Counted from the stretch's first letter, positions 1-6,289 are shown. The stretch: 13,098 nt of DNA from Clostridia bacterium (GCA_016295665.1 JAEDKS010000057.1:1-13098); one strand, 5' to 3'. Translations and numbers: made by a program. Notes: generated from the sequence alone by a model not told the origin.

Positions 1-1024
1 TCTGACCGTCGGTGATGGAAATCACGTTGGTGGGGATGTAGGCGGACACGTCGCCGGCCTGCGTTTCGATGATGGGCAGGGCGGTGATGGAACCGCCGCC
101 GTACTCCGGCGCCACGCGGGCCGCGCGCTCCAACAGGCGGCTGTGCAGGTAGAACACGTCGCCGGGGAACGCCTCACGTCCCGGAGGACGGCGGATCAGC
201 AGGGACAGGGCGCGGTAGGCCACCGCGTGCTTGGACAGGTCATCGTACACGATGAGCACGTCCTTGCCCTGATCCATGAAGTACTCCGCCATCGCGCAGC
301 CGGAATAGGGCGCGATGTACTGCAGGGGCGCCAGGTCGGAGGCGTTGGCTGCCACCACGATGGTGTAGTCCATGGCGCCCGCCGCCGTCAGCGTATCCAC
401 CAGCTGCGCCACCGTGGAGCACTTCTGTCCGATGGCGACGTAGATGCAGATGACGTCCTTGCCCTTCTGGTTGATGATGGTGTCCAGGGCGATGACGGTC
501 TTGCCGGTCTGACGGTCGCCGATGATGAGCTCACGCTGGCCCCGTCCGATGGGAATCATGCTGTCGATGGCCTTGATGCCGGTCTGCAGGGGCACGGAAA
601 CGCCCTTGCGCTTGATGATGCCGGGAGCGGGCCGCTCGATGGGCCGCATCTCGCGGCTGTCGATGTCACCCTTGCCGTCCACGGGGCGGCCCAGCGCGTT
701 CACCACGCGCCCGATGAGCCCCTCGCCCACGGGCACGGACACGACCTGCCCCGTGCGCTCCACGGTGTCGCCCTCCTTGACGCCCTCATCGGTGCCCAGC
801 ATAACGATGGCCACGGAGTTCTCCTCCAGGTTCAGGGCCATGCCGTACTCGCCGTTGGGGAAGCGCACCAGCTCGTTGGCCATGCACTTGTCCAGGCCGG
901 ACACCCGGGCGATGCCGTCGCCCACCGAGATGATGGTGCCGGTGTCGCTCTGGCTGATCCGGTTCTCGTAGTGCCTGATCTGCTCTTTGATGAGCTTGGA
1001 AATCTCTTCCGGTTTCAAATCCAT
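1..1024 (-). CDS. atpA: F-type ATP synthase subunit alpha (partial, 3' end outside window)
   Basis: This is the non-catalytic nucleotide-binding subunit of the F1 head. The frame starts at ATG 1024-1022, with AGGAG at 1036-1040 about 11 nt upstream. It stays open for 341 codons to the window edge; full-length alpha is about 500 residues. The N-terminus (MDLKPEEISKLIKEQI) is the usual helix that binds the delta subunit. Residues 26-95 form the beta-barrel domain. The Walker A loop GDRQTGKT lies at 169-176, with the Gln typical of alpha subunits, and the Walker B strand VLIVYDD at 256-262. The segment PGREAFPGDVFYLHSRLLERA (from 281) is a family signature. The arginine finger region would lie beyond the edge. 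It is the last atp gene visible in the operon, 46 nt after atpH; gamma, beta and epsilon presumably follow outside. No oddity is seen. Confidence 0.98.
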   Translation of the reverse strand, partial: MDLKPEEISKLIKEQIRHYENRISQSDTGTIISVGDGIARVSGLDKCMANELVRFPNGEYGMALNLEENSVAIVMLGTDEGVKEGDTVERTGQVVSVPVGEGLIGRVVNALGRPVDGKGDIDSREMRPIERPAPGIIKRKGVSVPLQTGIKAIDSMIPIGRGQRELIIGDRQTGKTVIALDTIINQKGKDVICIYVAIGQKCSTVAQLVDTLTAAGAMDYTIVVAANASDLAPLQYIAPYSGCAMAEYFMDQGKDVLIVYDDLSKHAVAYRALSLLIRRPPGREAFPGDVFYLHSRLLERAARVAPEYGGGSITALPIIETQAGDVSAYIPTNVISITDGQ

Positions 1025-1070
1025 TCTTCTATCAACTCCTAAGGTCGCAGAAGCAGCCCCGGGGGACGCT

Positions 1071-1607
1071 TCACGCCTGCCCTGAAATCACGCGGCGGAT
1101 GTTCTCCAGCCTGGTTGCCACGGAGTTATCGTACCGCTTGCCGTCCATCTCCAGCACCACGCCGCCCATGACCGCGGTGTCGATGCGTTCCCGGAGCTGC
1201 ACCGCCTTGCCGGTCATCTGCTTCAGGCGCTCGGTCAGGCTGCGGCGCTGGGCGTCGGTCAGCGGCACGGAGGTGGTGACCTGTGCCTCGACGATGCCGT
1301 GGCTGTGGTTGTACAGCTGCCGGTACGCGTCTGCGCAGCCGGCGTACTCGTGAATCGCGCCGCGCTCGCACAGCAGCTTGAGAAAATTGAGCAGGTATGG
1401 ATGCACCTGACCCCGCAGGGCGCCGTCCAGAATGGACAGCCGCTCCTCCTTCGGCAGGCTCAGGTTGCCCAGCAGCCGCAGGAAATCCGGCTGCTCACGG
1501 AAGATGCCCAGCAGCGCGCCGGTCTCCTCCAGCAGCCGCTCCTCCAGGGCCTCCTCCGTCGCCAGGGCATACAGGCCCTCGCCGTACTCTCTGGCAAGCT
1601 CCGTCAC
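1071..1607 (-). CDS. atpH: F-type ATP synthase subunit delta
   Basis: This is the OSCP/delta subunit, which joins the b-subunit stalk to the top of the alpha3beta3 head. It is 178 residues, the normal family length. An N-terminal six-helix domain (about 1-105) is followed by the conserved C-terminal part with GIVEAQVTTSVPLT and the tail RYDNSVATRLENIRR. The start is GTG at 1607-1605. An in-frame TGA two codons upstream excludes any earlier start. The GTG overlaps the atpF stop in a GTGA arrangement (1604-1607), so translation is probably coupled to atpF. The sequence carries no catalytic residues, as expected for a structural subunit. Confidence 0.97.
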   Translation of the reverse strand: MTELAREYGEGLYALATEEALEERLLEETGALLGIFREQPDFLRLLGNLSLPKEERLSILDGALRGQVHPYLLNFLKLLCERGAIHEYAGCADAYRQLYNHSHGIVEAQVTTSVPLTDAQRRSLTERLKQMTGKAVQLRERIDTAVMGGVVLEMDGKRYDNSVATRLENIRRVISGQA

Positions 1608-2104
1608 TGGTCATCACCCACGTTCCTGATAAACTCATCCACGAGGGACGCATGGTCCTCCGCGCTGATTTCGCGCTCCACCACCTTGCTGGCGATGGAG
1701 ACCGCCATGTCGGAAATCTCGCTGCGGACGTCGGTCAGCATCTGACGGCGCTCCATGCGGATTTCCTCCTCGGCCTTCTGCTTGAGGTGGGCCGCCTGCT
1801 GGCTGGCCTCCTGGACGATGGCGTCGCCCCGGCGCTGTGCGGTCTGGGTCGCGGTGCGCACCAGCGTGTCCGCCTCCTCACGGGCGGTGGCGAGATGCTG
1901 CTCGTAGCGCTGCTTCATCTCACCCGCATCCCTGCGGTCGGCATTCGCCTCCGCGTAGATGTCATCCACCTGCGCCTGCCGCTGGGCCAGCACGCTCTGT
2001 ACCCGGGCGAACAGGAACTTCTTGAGAATCAGGAAGATGATGAGGAGGTTACACAGCGAGATGATGATCTGCCACAGGTTGACGGAAATTACACTTAATT
2101 CCAT
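1604..2104 (-). CDS. atpF: F-type ATP synthase subunit b
   Basis: This is the peripheral stalk subunit, 166 residues. One N-terminal membrane helix (about 9-29, LWQIIISLCNLLIIFLILKK) is followed by a long charged coiled coil rich in Ala, Gln, Glu and Arg (about 30-150). The ATG at 2104-2102 is preceded by a GA-rich ribosome site (2112-2121). It sits 30 nt downstream of atpE and overlaps atpH by 4 nt. There is only one b-type gene between atpE and atpH, so the stalk is probably a b homodimer rather than b/b'. Confidence 0.97.
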   Translation of the reverse strand: MELSVISVNLWQIIISLCNLLIIFLILKKFLFARVQSVLAQRQAQVDDIYAEANADRRDAGEMKQRYEQHLATAREEADTLVRTATQTAQRRGDAIVQEASQQAAHLKQKAEEEIRMERRQMLTDVRSEISDMAVSIASKVVEREISAEDHASLVDEFIRNVGDDQ

Positions 2105-2134
2105 CCGTGTTCCCTCTCTCCGACGTCGCCGCGA

Positions 2135-2431
2135 TCAGTGCGGGATGCTCGCCAGCGCGTTCTTCAGCACGCCGACCAGAATGTTGGGGGCCACGAAGAT
2201 CAGCAGAATGGCGATGACCAGGGCGTACAGACCGGTGGTCTCAGCCACGGCGCAGCCCATGAGCATGGTGGTGGTGACGCTGCCCTTGCACTCGGGCTGA
2301 CGGCCGATGGCCTCGCAGGCGCGGGCAACGGCGTTGCCCTCACCAATGCCGGGGCCGATACCGGCGATCATGGCGCAGCCGGCGCCCAGGGCACAGCAGC
2401 CGAGAATGATACCAATGGCGATTTCCAACAT
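2135..2431 (-). CDS. atpE: F-type ATP synthase subunit c, Na+-type rotor ring
   Basis: This is the proteolipid that forms the ion-driven rotor ring, 98 residues and slightly longer than the usual 75-90. There are two membrane helices (about 5-30 and 53-86) joined by the polar loop ARACEAIGRQPE, whose RQP is the hallmark F1-contact motif. Helix 1 has PGIGEG (27-32) and helix 2 has AVAETTGLYALVIA (61-74). Aligned to the Ilyobacter tartaricus sodium ring, Q32, V63, E65, S66 and Y70 correspond here to E31, V62, E64, T65 and Y69. This is a Na+ ligand set with Glu in place of the helix-1 Gln, as described for Fusobacterium nucleatum. Sodium coupling is inferred from these residues. The ribosome site is very strong (GAGGAGG, 2440-2446, 8 nt from ATG), fitting the high copy number of c. 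Confidence 0.97.
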   Translation of the reverse strand: MLEIAIGIILGCCALGAGCAMIAGIGPGIGEGNAVARACEAIGRQPECKGSVTTTMLMGCAVAETTGLYALVIAILLIFVAPNILVGVLKNALASIPH

Positions 2432-2473
2432 GGTTGATTCCTCCTCAGGTATAGTTCGTAATGTATCATCAGA

Positions 2474-2488
2474 CGGGGCGCTGCCCCG
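2474..2488 (-). promoter_or_regulatory. GC-rich hairpin in the atpB-atpE intercistronic gap
   Basis: CGGGGC (2474-2479) and GCCCCG (2483-2488) can form a 6-bp stem with a 3-nt loop in the 89-nt gap between atpB and atpE, the longest gap inside the operon. No T-run follows on the minus strand, so it does not look like a terminator. A 5' stabiliser or translation-setting element for the highly expressed atpE is plausible but unproven. Confidence 0.3.
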
Positions 2489-2520
2489 CGTGACAACTGG
2501 GGAAAAGGTGGGGTTGAGGG

Positions 2521-3429
2521 TCAGGCCAGCTTCGCCTTGGACTTCCGGGCCTGACGGGCCTCGTAGGCCTCCTCCGGGAAGCCGTTGGAGATGTAGAGCA
2601 TGGTCAGCATGGCGAAGATGAACGCCTGCAGGCAGCCGCTGAACAGGTCAAAGTACAGCGACAGCACCGCGGGAAGGCCGACCTGCAGGAAGGGGATCTC
2701 CCCCAGGAAGCCCGGCAGCCAGCCCAGCACCAGGCTGGACAGTCCCTGCAGACCCGCCGCCACCAGCGTGGAGATGACCACGCCGGACAGCACGTTGCCG
2801 TAGTGACGGAAGGCCATGGAGATGGGCGTGGCAAGCTCGCTGATGACGTTGAAGGGCGCGAACACCGGAATCGGATCCGCGAAGCCCTTCAGGTAGTTGA
2901 CGAAGCCGCCCTTCATCTTGTAGTAGGTAATCAGGCAGAACACCAGAATGGCCCAGCCCGCCACCACGTTCAGGTCGGAGGTGGGCGGGTAGAGTCCCAG
3001 CAGGCTGGACAGGCTGCTGAAGGCGGACAGGCCCATGATCGCCGCCACGAAGGGCGCGAAGGCCGCAAACCGCTCGCCCATGTTGTCATTGACGAAGCTC
3101 TGCGCCTTCTCCACGATGAGCTCCGCGATGACCTGCCGCCGGCTGCCGGGAATCACCCGGATGCCGTTGGTCAGGTACAGGCACAGCCCCAGGAGAGCAA
3201 TCATCACCGCCCAGGAGTTGACCTGACTCTCGGTGATGGGCAGGGTGCTGAACGCTGCCGGGCCGGCAAAGGGCATCTGAATGATGAAGTACACATGCGC
3301 GCCTGTCACGGTGATGCCCTCGCTCGCCGGTGTGGTGGCGATCTTCAGCGCCATGCACAGGATGAACGGGACGATGACCATCGCCAGATACAGCACGTCC
3401 AGCCATCGGGCGCGCTTCTTTTCGTCCAC
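2521..3429 (-). CDS. atpB: F-type ATP synthase subunit a
   Basis: This membrane stator subunit forms the ion half-channels against the c ring; it is 302 residues, somewhat longer than usual. Several hydrophobic helices are visible: about 9-28, 70-88, 124-147, 157-172, 211-232 and 262-282. The essential arginine is in PISMAFRHYGNVLSG (R208), matching E. coli R210. LQAFIFAMLTMLYIS (267-281) is the conserved last helix. The start is GTG at 3429-3427, with AAGGAGG at 3441-3447 reaching into the end of atpI; the atpI stop is only 6 nt upstream. About 45 residues between the first two helices (about 30-68) probably lie outside the membrane. Given the sodium-type c ring, this channel is probably Na+-conducting, but that is inferred from atpE and not from this sequence. 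Confidence 0.96.
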   Translation of the reverse strand: MDEKKRARWLDVLYLAMVIVPFILCMALKIATTPASEGITVTGAHVYFIIQMPFAGPAAFSTLPITESQVNSWAVMIALLGLCLYLTNGIRVIPGSRRQVIAELIVEKAQSFVNDNMGERFAAFAPFVAAIMGLSAFSSLSSLLGLYPPTSDLNVVAGWAILVFCLITYYKMKGGFVNYLKGFADPIPVFAPFNVISELATPISMAFRHYGNVLSGVVISTLVAAGLQGLSSLVLGWLPGFLGEIPFLQVGLPAVLSLYFDLFSGCLQAFIFAMLTMLYISNGFPEEAYEARQARKSKAKLA

Positions 3430-3435
3430 GGAAAA

Positions 3436-3909
3436 CTACGCCTCCTTCTTTTGATGCAGTCCCTGGAAAAAGATGATGATCCGCGGGAACAGGAACGGGA
3501 TGACCACCGCCAGCGGATGGAAGCAGGGCAGCGTCAGCCCCAGCACCGCAGCCGCCACCAGCATCAGCATCCGCAGCGAATAGCTGATCTGCATCCGCTT
3601 GCGGGCCGCGGCGGCCTGCGGCGACAGGGGGCGTGCCCCGTCCGCGTCGGTCTCATCCTCCGCTCCGTCCTCCTCCCCGCCCTCGGGGAGCAGCTGCGCG
3701 CCGTTCATCTGATCGGCGGCCTTCTGCACGCTGAGTCCCATGAGAAAAAAATTCAGCACCGCAAACGATGCGCCGAGCAGCGCACCAAGCAGCACCGTGG
3801 TATCAAAGCGACCGAGGCAGGTGAACACCAAAAGCATCACGGCGGTGAGCAGCAGCTCCCCTGCCAGAATGGTGCATGTCGCCTTCCTGACCGGCTCCTG
3901 TACCCGCAT
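3436..3909 (-). CDS. atpI: ATP synthase subunit I (AtpI-like membrane protein)
   Basis: This is a small four-helix membrane protein at the head of the atp operon; the family is thought to help c-ring assembly or ion supply. I start it at ATG 3909-3907 (157 residues), because GGAGGAGG lies 9 nt upstream and the longer frame (ATG at 3954) would begin upstream of the -10 box and so outside the transcript. Membrane segments lie at about 12-32, 38-60, 108-126 and 130-148. FPRIIIFF near the end is typical of clostridial subunit I proteins. An acidic, Gly/Ala-rich linker (about 65-105, including EEDGAEDETDADGA) separates the helix pairs and makes the protein longer than the usual 120-130 residues. 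Sequence conservation is low in this family, so identification rests on position and topology. Confidence 0.85.
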   Translation of the reverse strand: MRVQEPVRKATCTILAGELLLTAVMLLVFTCLGRFDTTVLLGALLGASFAVLNFFLMGLSVQKAADQMNGAQLLPEGGEEDGAEDETDADGARPLSPQAAAARKRMQISYSLRMLMLVAAAVLGLTLPCFHPLAVVIPFLFPRIIIFFQGLHQKKEA

Positions 3910-3918
3910 GAATACAAG

Positions 3919-3926
3919 CCTCCTCC
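3919..3926 (-). promoter_or_regulatory. Ribosome binding site that fixes the atpI start
   Basis: GGAGGAGG is 9 nt upstream of ATG 3909-3907. Because the -10 box lies at 3946-3951, transcription should begin near 3939. An upstream ATG at 3954 therefore cannot be used, and this site defines the atpI start. Confidence 0.8.
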
Positions 3927-3945
3927 GTAAACTGATACGTTCATT

Positions 3946-3973
3946 ATTGTACACGCTTTTCCCTGTTTGTCAA
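3946..3973 (-). promoter_or_regulatory. Sigma-A promoter of the atp operon
   Basis: On the minus strand a consensus -35 box TTGACA (3973-3968) is followed by a 16-nt spacer and the -10 box TACAAT (3951-3946). The predicted transcript start is about 3939, giving a leader of roughly 30 nt before atpI. It lies just below the hpf terminator, so the atp operon is transcribed independently of hpf. Confidence 0.8.
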
Positions 3974-4011
3974 GGCCCGCGCACCCGGTCAAAGCCCTTC
4001 CGGTGTGGCGC

Positions 4012-4048
4012 AAAAAGAGACACCGGGCGGATTTTCCCGTCCGGTGCC
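4012..4048 (-). terminator. Rho-independent terminator of hpf
   Basis: On the minus strand CACCGG-A-CGG pairs with CCG-C-CCGGTG (arms 4037-4046 and 4021-4030, one A/C mismatch, 6-nt loop), followed by TCTCTTTTT (4020-4012). It lies about 105 nt past the hpf stop and about 40 nt before the atp -35 box, cleanly separating the two units. Confidence 0.75.
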
Positions 4049-4121
4049 CTGTGTCTTGCTTCCTATTACAAGGTTCTATGTTCACCACCGCGTCTGTGCC
4101 TGCGGGCCGGGGGAAGGGTGT

Positions 4122-4139
4122 CATTCCCCGGAGGGAATG
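4122..4139. repeat. Short inverted repeat just after hpf
   Basis: CATTCCC (4122-4128) and GGGAATG (4133-4139) form a perfect 7-bp stem with a 4-nt loop, starting 12 nt past the hpf stop. A run of seven T (4147-4153) lies 7 nt to the right on the plus strand, too far for a textbook terminator and with no plus-strand gene to stop. It may protect the hpf mRNA 3' end; function is unknown. Confidence 0.35.
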
Positions 4140-4151
4140 TTCACAATTTTT

Positions 4152-4694
4152 TTATACTTCCGGCTCCAGCAGGCCCAGGGTTCCGTCCTTGCGGGCGTAG
4201 AGGACGCAGATGGAATTGGTGTCGATGTTCATGAAGGCGAAGAAGCTGTGGCCCAGCAGCTCCATCTGGATGGCGGCGTCCTCCTCGGACATGGGCCGCA
4301 CGGGGAAGGTCTTGCGGCGGACGATCTTCGACTCGGTCTCCTCCACGGGCTCCTCGTCCAGGTACTCGGGCACTGCCGGCTCGAAGGCATCCTCCCGCAG
4401 GCGCTTGCTCAGCTTGGTGCGGTGGCGGTGGATCTGCTTCTCCATCTTGACCAGCGCCTGGTCGATGGCGAGGAACAGGTTATCCTCCGCGCTGGCCTCG
4501 GAGCGGAGAATCACGTTGTTGCCCAAGGGCACCGTGATCTCGACGATGCGCAGGCCGCTCTTTTCCTTGCGCATCCGAATGTTCATTTCCGCGTTCTGCG
4601 GCAGATAGCGGCTCATGGCCCGGGTCTTTTTCTCAACGCGCTCGGTGATGGCGGGGGTAATCACCATATTGCGGGCAGTCAGATTCATCTTCAT
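4152..4694 (-). CDS. hpf: Ribosome hibernation promoting factor, long form (HPF/RaiA)
   Basis: This cytosolic factor binds the 30S decoding region and pairs ribosomes into inactive 100S dimers when growth stops. It is 180 residues, the size of the long form. The S30AE domain fills about 1-100 (starting MKMNLTARNMVITPAI, with basic stretch KQIHRHRTKLSKRLR at 86-100). An acidic linker (about 101-122) leads to the C-terminal dimerisation domain (about 124-180) with IVRRKTFPVRPMSEEDAAIQ and HSFFAFMNIDTNSICVLYARKDG. The ATG at 4694-4692 has AAAGGAG 7 nt upstream. It is transcribed alone, between a long unusual upstream region and its own terminator. No clear promoter is seen close by, so a long 5' leader is possible. 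Confidence 0.96.
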   Translation of the reverse strand: MKMNLTARNMVITPAITERVEKKTRAMSRYLPQNAEMNIRMRKEKSGLRIVEITVPLGNNVILRSEASAEDNLFLAIDQALVKMEKQIHRHRTKLSKRLREDAFEPAVPEYLDEEPVEETESKIVRRKTFPVRPMSEEDAAIQMELLGHSFFAFMNIDTNSICVLYARKDGTLGLLEPEV

Positions 4695-4718
4695 AGCGAA
4701 ACTCCTTTACTGTTCGGT

Positions 4719-4789
4719 CTGCCGGGCGCGACGGTCCGGAAGCGCGGCCCCGCGTCATCGTTTCGGCAGCCCATGGCCCTCTGCGGGCC
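4719..4789 (-). promoter_or_regulatory. GC-rich foldable leader in front of hpf
   Basis: Directly upstream of the hpf ribosome site, CTGCCG (4719-4724) and CGGCAG (4764-4769) can close an outer stem that contains an inner GC hairpin (4743-4754). A second hairpin, GGCCC / GGGCC, lies at 4775-4789. There is no T-run on the minus strand, so this is not a terminator. It could be a translation-controlling leader of hpf, but GC-rich DNA pairs easily and the evidence is only the visible complementarity. Confidence 0.3.
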
Positions 4790-4839
4790 CCTGCAAACTG
4801 TTTCGGCGTACAACAAAATGCGGTAGCAGCTTCGTTCTG

Positions 4840-5440
4840 GCCCACGCTCACATGTCGGTAGCAGACATTTCCCGGGTTTTCTCTCCCTGTCTCCTGTCCG
4901 TGACCCGTTTTTCCAGCCCCATTCCTTGCCTCGCGTATTGCTTCTCTTGCCCGTTGCTGCCTGTTCCCCATCCCCTGCCGTGTTCTCTGCTTTTCCTGTG
5001 TCCGGGGTTCCTTTGCTCGATGCCTGGCGACTGTATCCCGGTTTCCTCGGTCATATCTTGCCAATGACGTTGGGGATTCCCTCTTTCGCCCTGGTTCGGG
5101 TTTCGGTGCTTCCCGCAGGATGCTGCATGATTTCGTGGGTTTCCGTGGTCTTCCGGTGATTCCTACCGGGCTTCCGGCCCTCCTGACCGGTGGTCGTTTC
5201 CTCGGTTTCCTGGGATTGGGGGGTGGGTGGTTTCGCGTTGGGCCTGTTCGTTTTCCGGGGGCTCCGGGTCTCCATGCTGCGTCCGAAGCTGCTTACCGCA
5301 CGGGTTGGTGCGCCATCGGCGACACTTCCTTTCTCCTTGCAGGCTTGCTGTCTGTCGGGTTTGTGTTTATATGTTTCGACACCGCCCCTCCATTCTCCTG
5401 CTAATTTGTAAAAATATTTTTGATTTTTTGCCGGTTTTGA
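4840..5440 (-). ncRNA. Gene-free, U-depleted transcript candidate upstream of hpf/raiA
   Basis: The stretch from hpf to the next gene (4695-5536) has no convincing protein gene. By hand count, 4861-5400 has about 7% A and 34% T on the plus strand, so a minus transcript would be about 34% A and 7% U. Such a strand has almost no TAA, TAG or TGA, which explains the open frames there (for example 5051-5485, 144 codons of Lys/Arg/Thr/Pro/Glu-rich sequence without domains). The minus RNA shows many GAAAC and GGAA motifs between short GC stems: CGCC-GAT-GGCG near 5320, GCAC/GTGC near 5305, GCAG/CTGC near 5120. GTTTCCTCGGT recurs at 5041 and 5196. A noncoding RNA or long hpf leader is inferred from position and purine loading. 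The known raiA-motif RNA family occurs upstream of raiA genes in Firmicutes, but I cannot match its consensus from memory. No clear promoter is seen. Confidence 0.35.
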
Positions 5441-5446
5441 CATTTT

Positions 5447-5535
5447 CCGAACATTCCGCCTGCCATCCTGTCCGCCGGAGCACAAAAGGGCCTGCCGGCG
5501 GGCAATCCCCCGCGGCGGCAGGCCGGAATGTTCGG
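5447..5535. repeat. Inverted repeat enclosing the MBL gene terminator
   Basis: CCGAACATTCCGCCTGCC (5447-5464) is the reverse complement of 5517-5535 apart from one extra base. The right arm begins 2 nt after the MBL stop and shares bases with the right arm of the terminator hairpin (5516-5524), so the two stems are mutually exclusive in RNA. Confidence 0.7.
5484..5524 (-). terminator. Rho-independent terminator of the MBL-fold gene
   Basis: On the minus strand GGCCTGCCG (5524-5516) pairs perfectly with CGGCAGGCC (5497-5489), followed at once by C and TTTT (5487-5484). It begins 12 nt after the MBL stop. The T-run is short but the stem is very strong. Confidence 0.7.
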
Positions 5536-5536
5536 T

Positions 5537-6289
5537 TCAGCGCAGATGCTCCTCCCGGTACACGATCACATGATCCGGGCAGTCGTCGTAGCGGTGCTGA
5601 CGGCACACGCCGCCGAACCAGTGGTAAGGCGCGTCCGAGGCACCCTCGCCCCGCAGCAGCTCCTCGCAGCCCCGCAGCATGTCGTCCAGCAGCGCGGCGG
5701 GGGTGTAGTCCCGGGCGTGACCCGTCAGCAGGCGGTCGAAGGCCCCGCCCTGCGCCGCCTTCAGCGCCACAATGGTATCCCGTAGGTCCTCCACGGGCAG
5801 GCTCTCCTCCAGCTGCATCCAAATGTGCGGGTTCAGCCCGTCGCCGGAGAACAGCAGGCGGCGGCGCCTGTCCAGCACGCCGATGGAGCCCGGCGTGTGC
5901 CCGGGCAGCCCCACGATCTCCACCTCCTCGCCGCCCAGGTCGAAGCGCTGCCCGATGGACAGCGGACGCAGGGGGCAGGGCACGGGGGCGTCGCCCTCCC
6001 GCATGGCGAAGTGCGCCGCCGCCAGATCGTGATCCGCCGGGTGCAGCCACGCCTCGTCAAAGAACACGTTGCCGTAGATATGGTCGCAATGACCGTGGGT
6101 GTTCACCACCACCAGCGGCAGATCGGTCAGGGTTCGCACGATGTCCAGCAGGTTCTCCTCGCCGTTCACCGTGTCGATGACCATCGCCCGCTCCGTGCCC
6201 GCCAGCACATAGCAGGTGCTGTCCCCCGCGTCGTCCAGCAGCCAGAGGCCCTCCTCCAGCTTTCGGATGCGCATGCGCTTGCTTTCCAT
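5537..6289 (-). CDS. MBL-fold metallo-hydrolase
   Basis: This is a 250-residue zinc hydrolase of the metallo-beta-lactamase fold. The metal motif is NTHGHCDH (63-70, ligands H65, H67, D69 and H70). Further ligands are H131 in LPGHTPGSIGVLD, D150 in FSGDGL, and H191 in LLTGHA. The pattern matches the glyoxalase II-like or general MBL-fold group; the substrate cannot be named. No signal peptide is seen, so it is probably cytosolic. Residues 225-247 (FGGVCRQHRYDDCPDHVIVY) contain extra Cys and His outside the core, perhaps a substrate-pocket tail. The ATG at 6289-6287 has AAGGAGGG (6296-6303) 6 nt upstream. It lies 74 nt after the LRR-protein gene with no terminator between them, so readthrough is possible, although its GC content is that of the host and not of that gene. 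Confidence 0.93.
   Translation of the reverse strand: MESKRMRIRKLEEGLWLLDDAGDSTCYVLAGTERAMVIDTVNGEENLLDIVRTLTDLPLVVVNTHGHCDHIYGNVFFDEAWLHPADHDLAAAHFAMREGDAPVPCPLRPLSIGQRFDLGGEEVEIVGLPGHTPGSIGVLDRRRRLLFSGDGLNPHIWMQLEESLPVEDLRDTIVALKAAQGGAFDRLLTGHARDYTPAALLDDMLRGCEELLRGEGASDAPYHWFGGVCRQHRYDDCPDHVIVYREEHLR

Noticed and set aside
143..1042. Plus-strand 299-codon frame opposite atpA
   Set aside because: The reverse strand reads as a textbook alpha subunit; this frame has only repetitive His/Gly/Val sequence.
2803..3930. Plus-strand 375-codon frame opposite atpB and atpI
   Set aside because: The product is His/Gln/Arg-rich low-complexity sequence, antisense to well-conserved atp genes.
5120..5404. 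Plus-strand 94-codon hydrophobic frame (starting MLHDFVGFRGLP)
   Set aside because: The hydrophobic look comes from the T-rich strand (many Phe, Leu, Val codons). The upstream AGGA is weak, no promoter is seen and no family is recognised; it is left as a remote possibility only.
4840..5440. RNase P RNA, tmRNA or 6S RNA in the gap before hpf
   Set aside because: I looked for the conserved RNase P core (GAGGAAAGTCC and its partner) and a tmRNA-like end with CCA and did not find them; 6S RNA has a long rod shape that is not evident.
4848..5485. Minus-strand frames upstream of hpf (144, 143 and 68 codons, two joined by an ATGA overlap)
   Set aside because: With only about 7% T on that strand, stop codons are rare by composition alone. 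There is no ribosome site of quality, no recognisable domain, and the products are disordered Lys/Arg/Thr/Pro/Glu-rich.
5227..6180. Plus-strand 317-codon Arg/Pro/Ala-rich frame opposite the MBL gene
   Set aside because: It is an antisense shadow of a gene with a complete metal-binding motif set.
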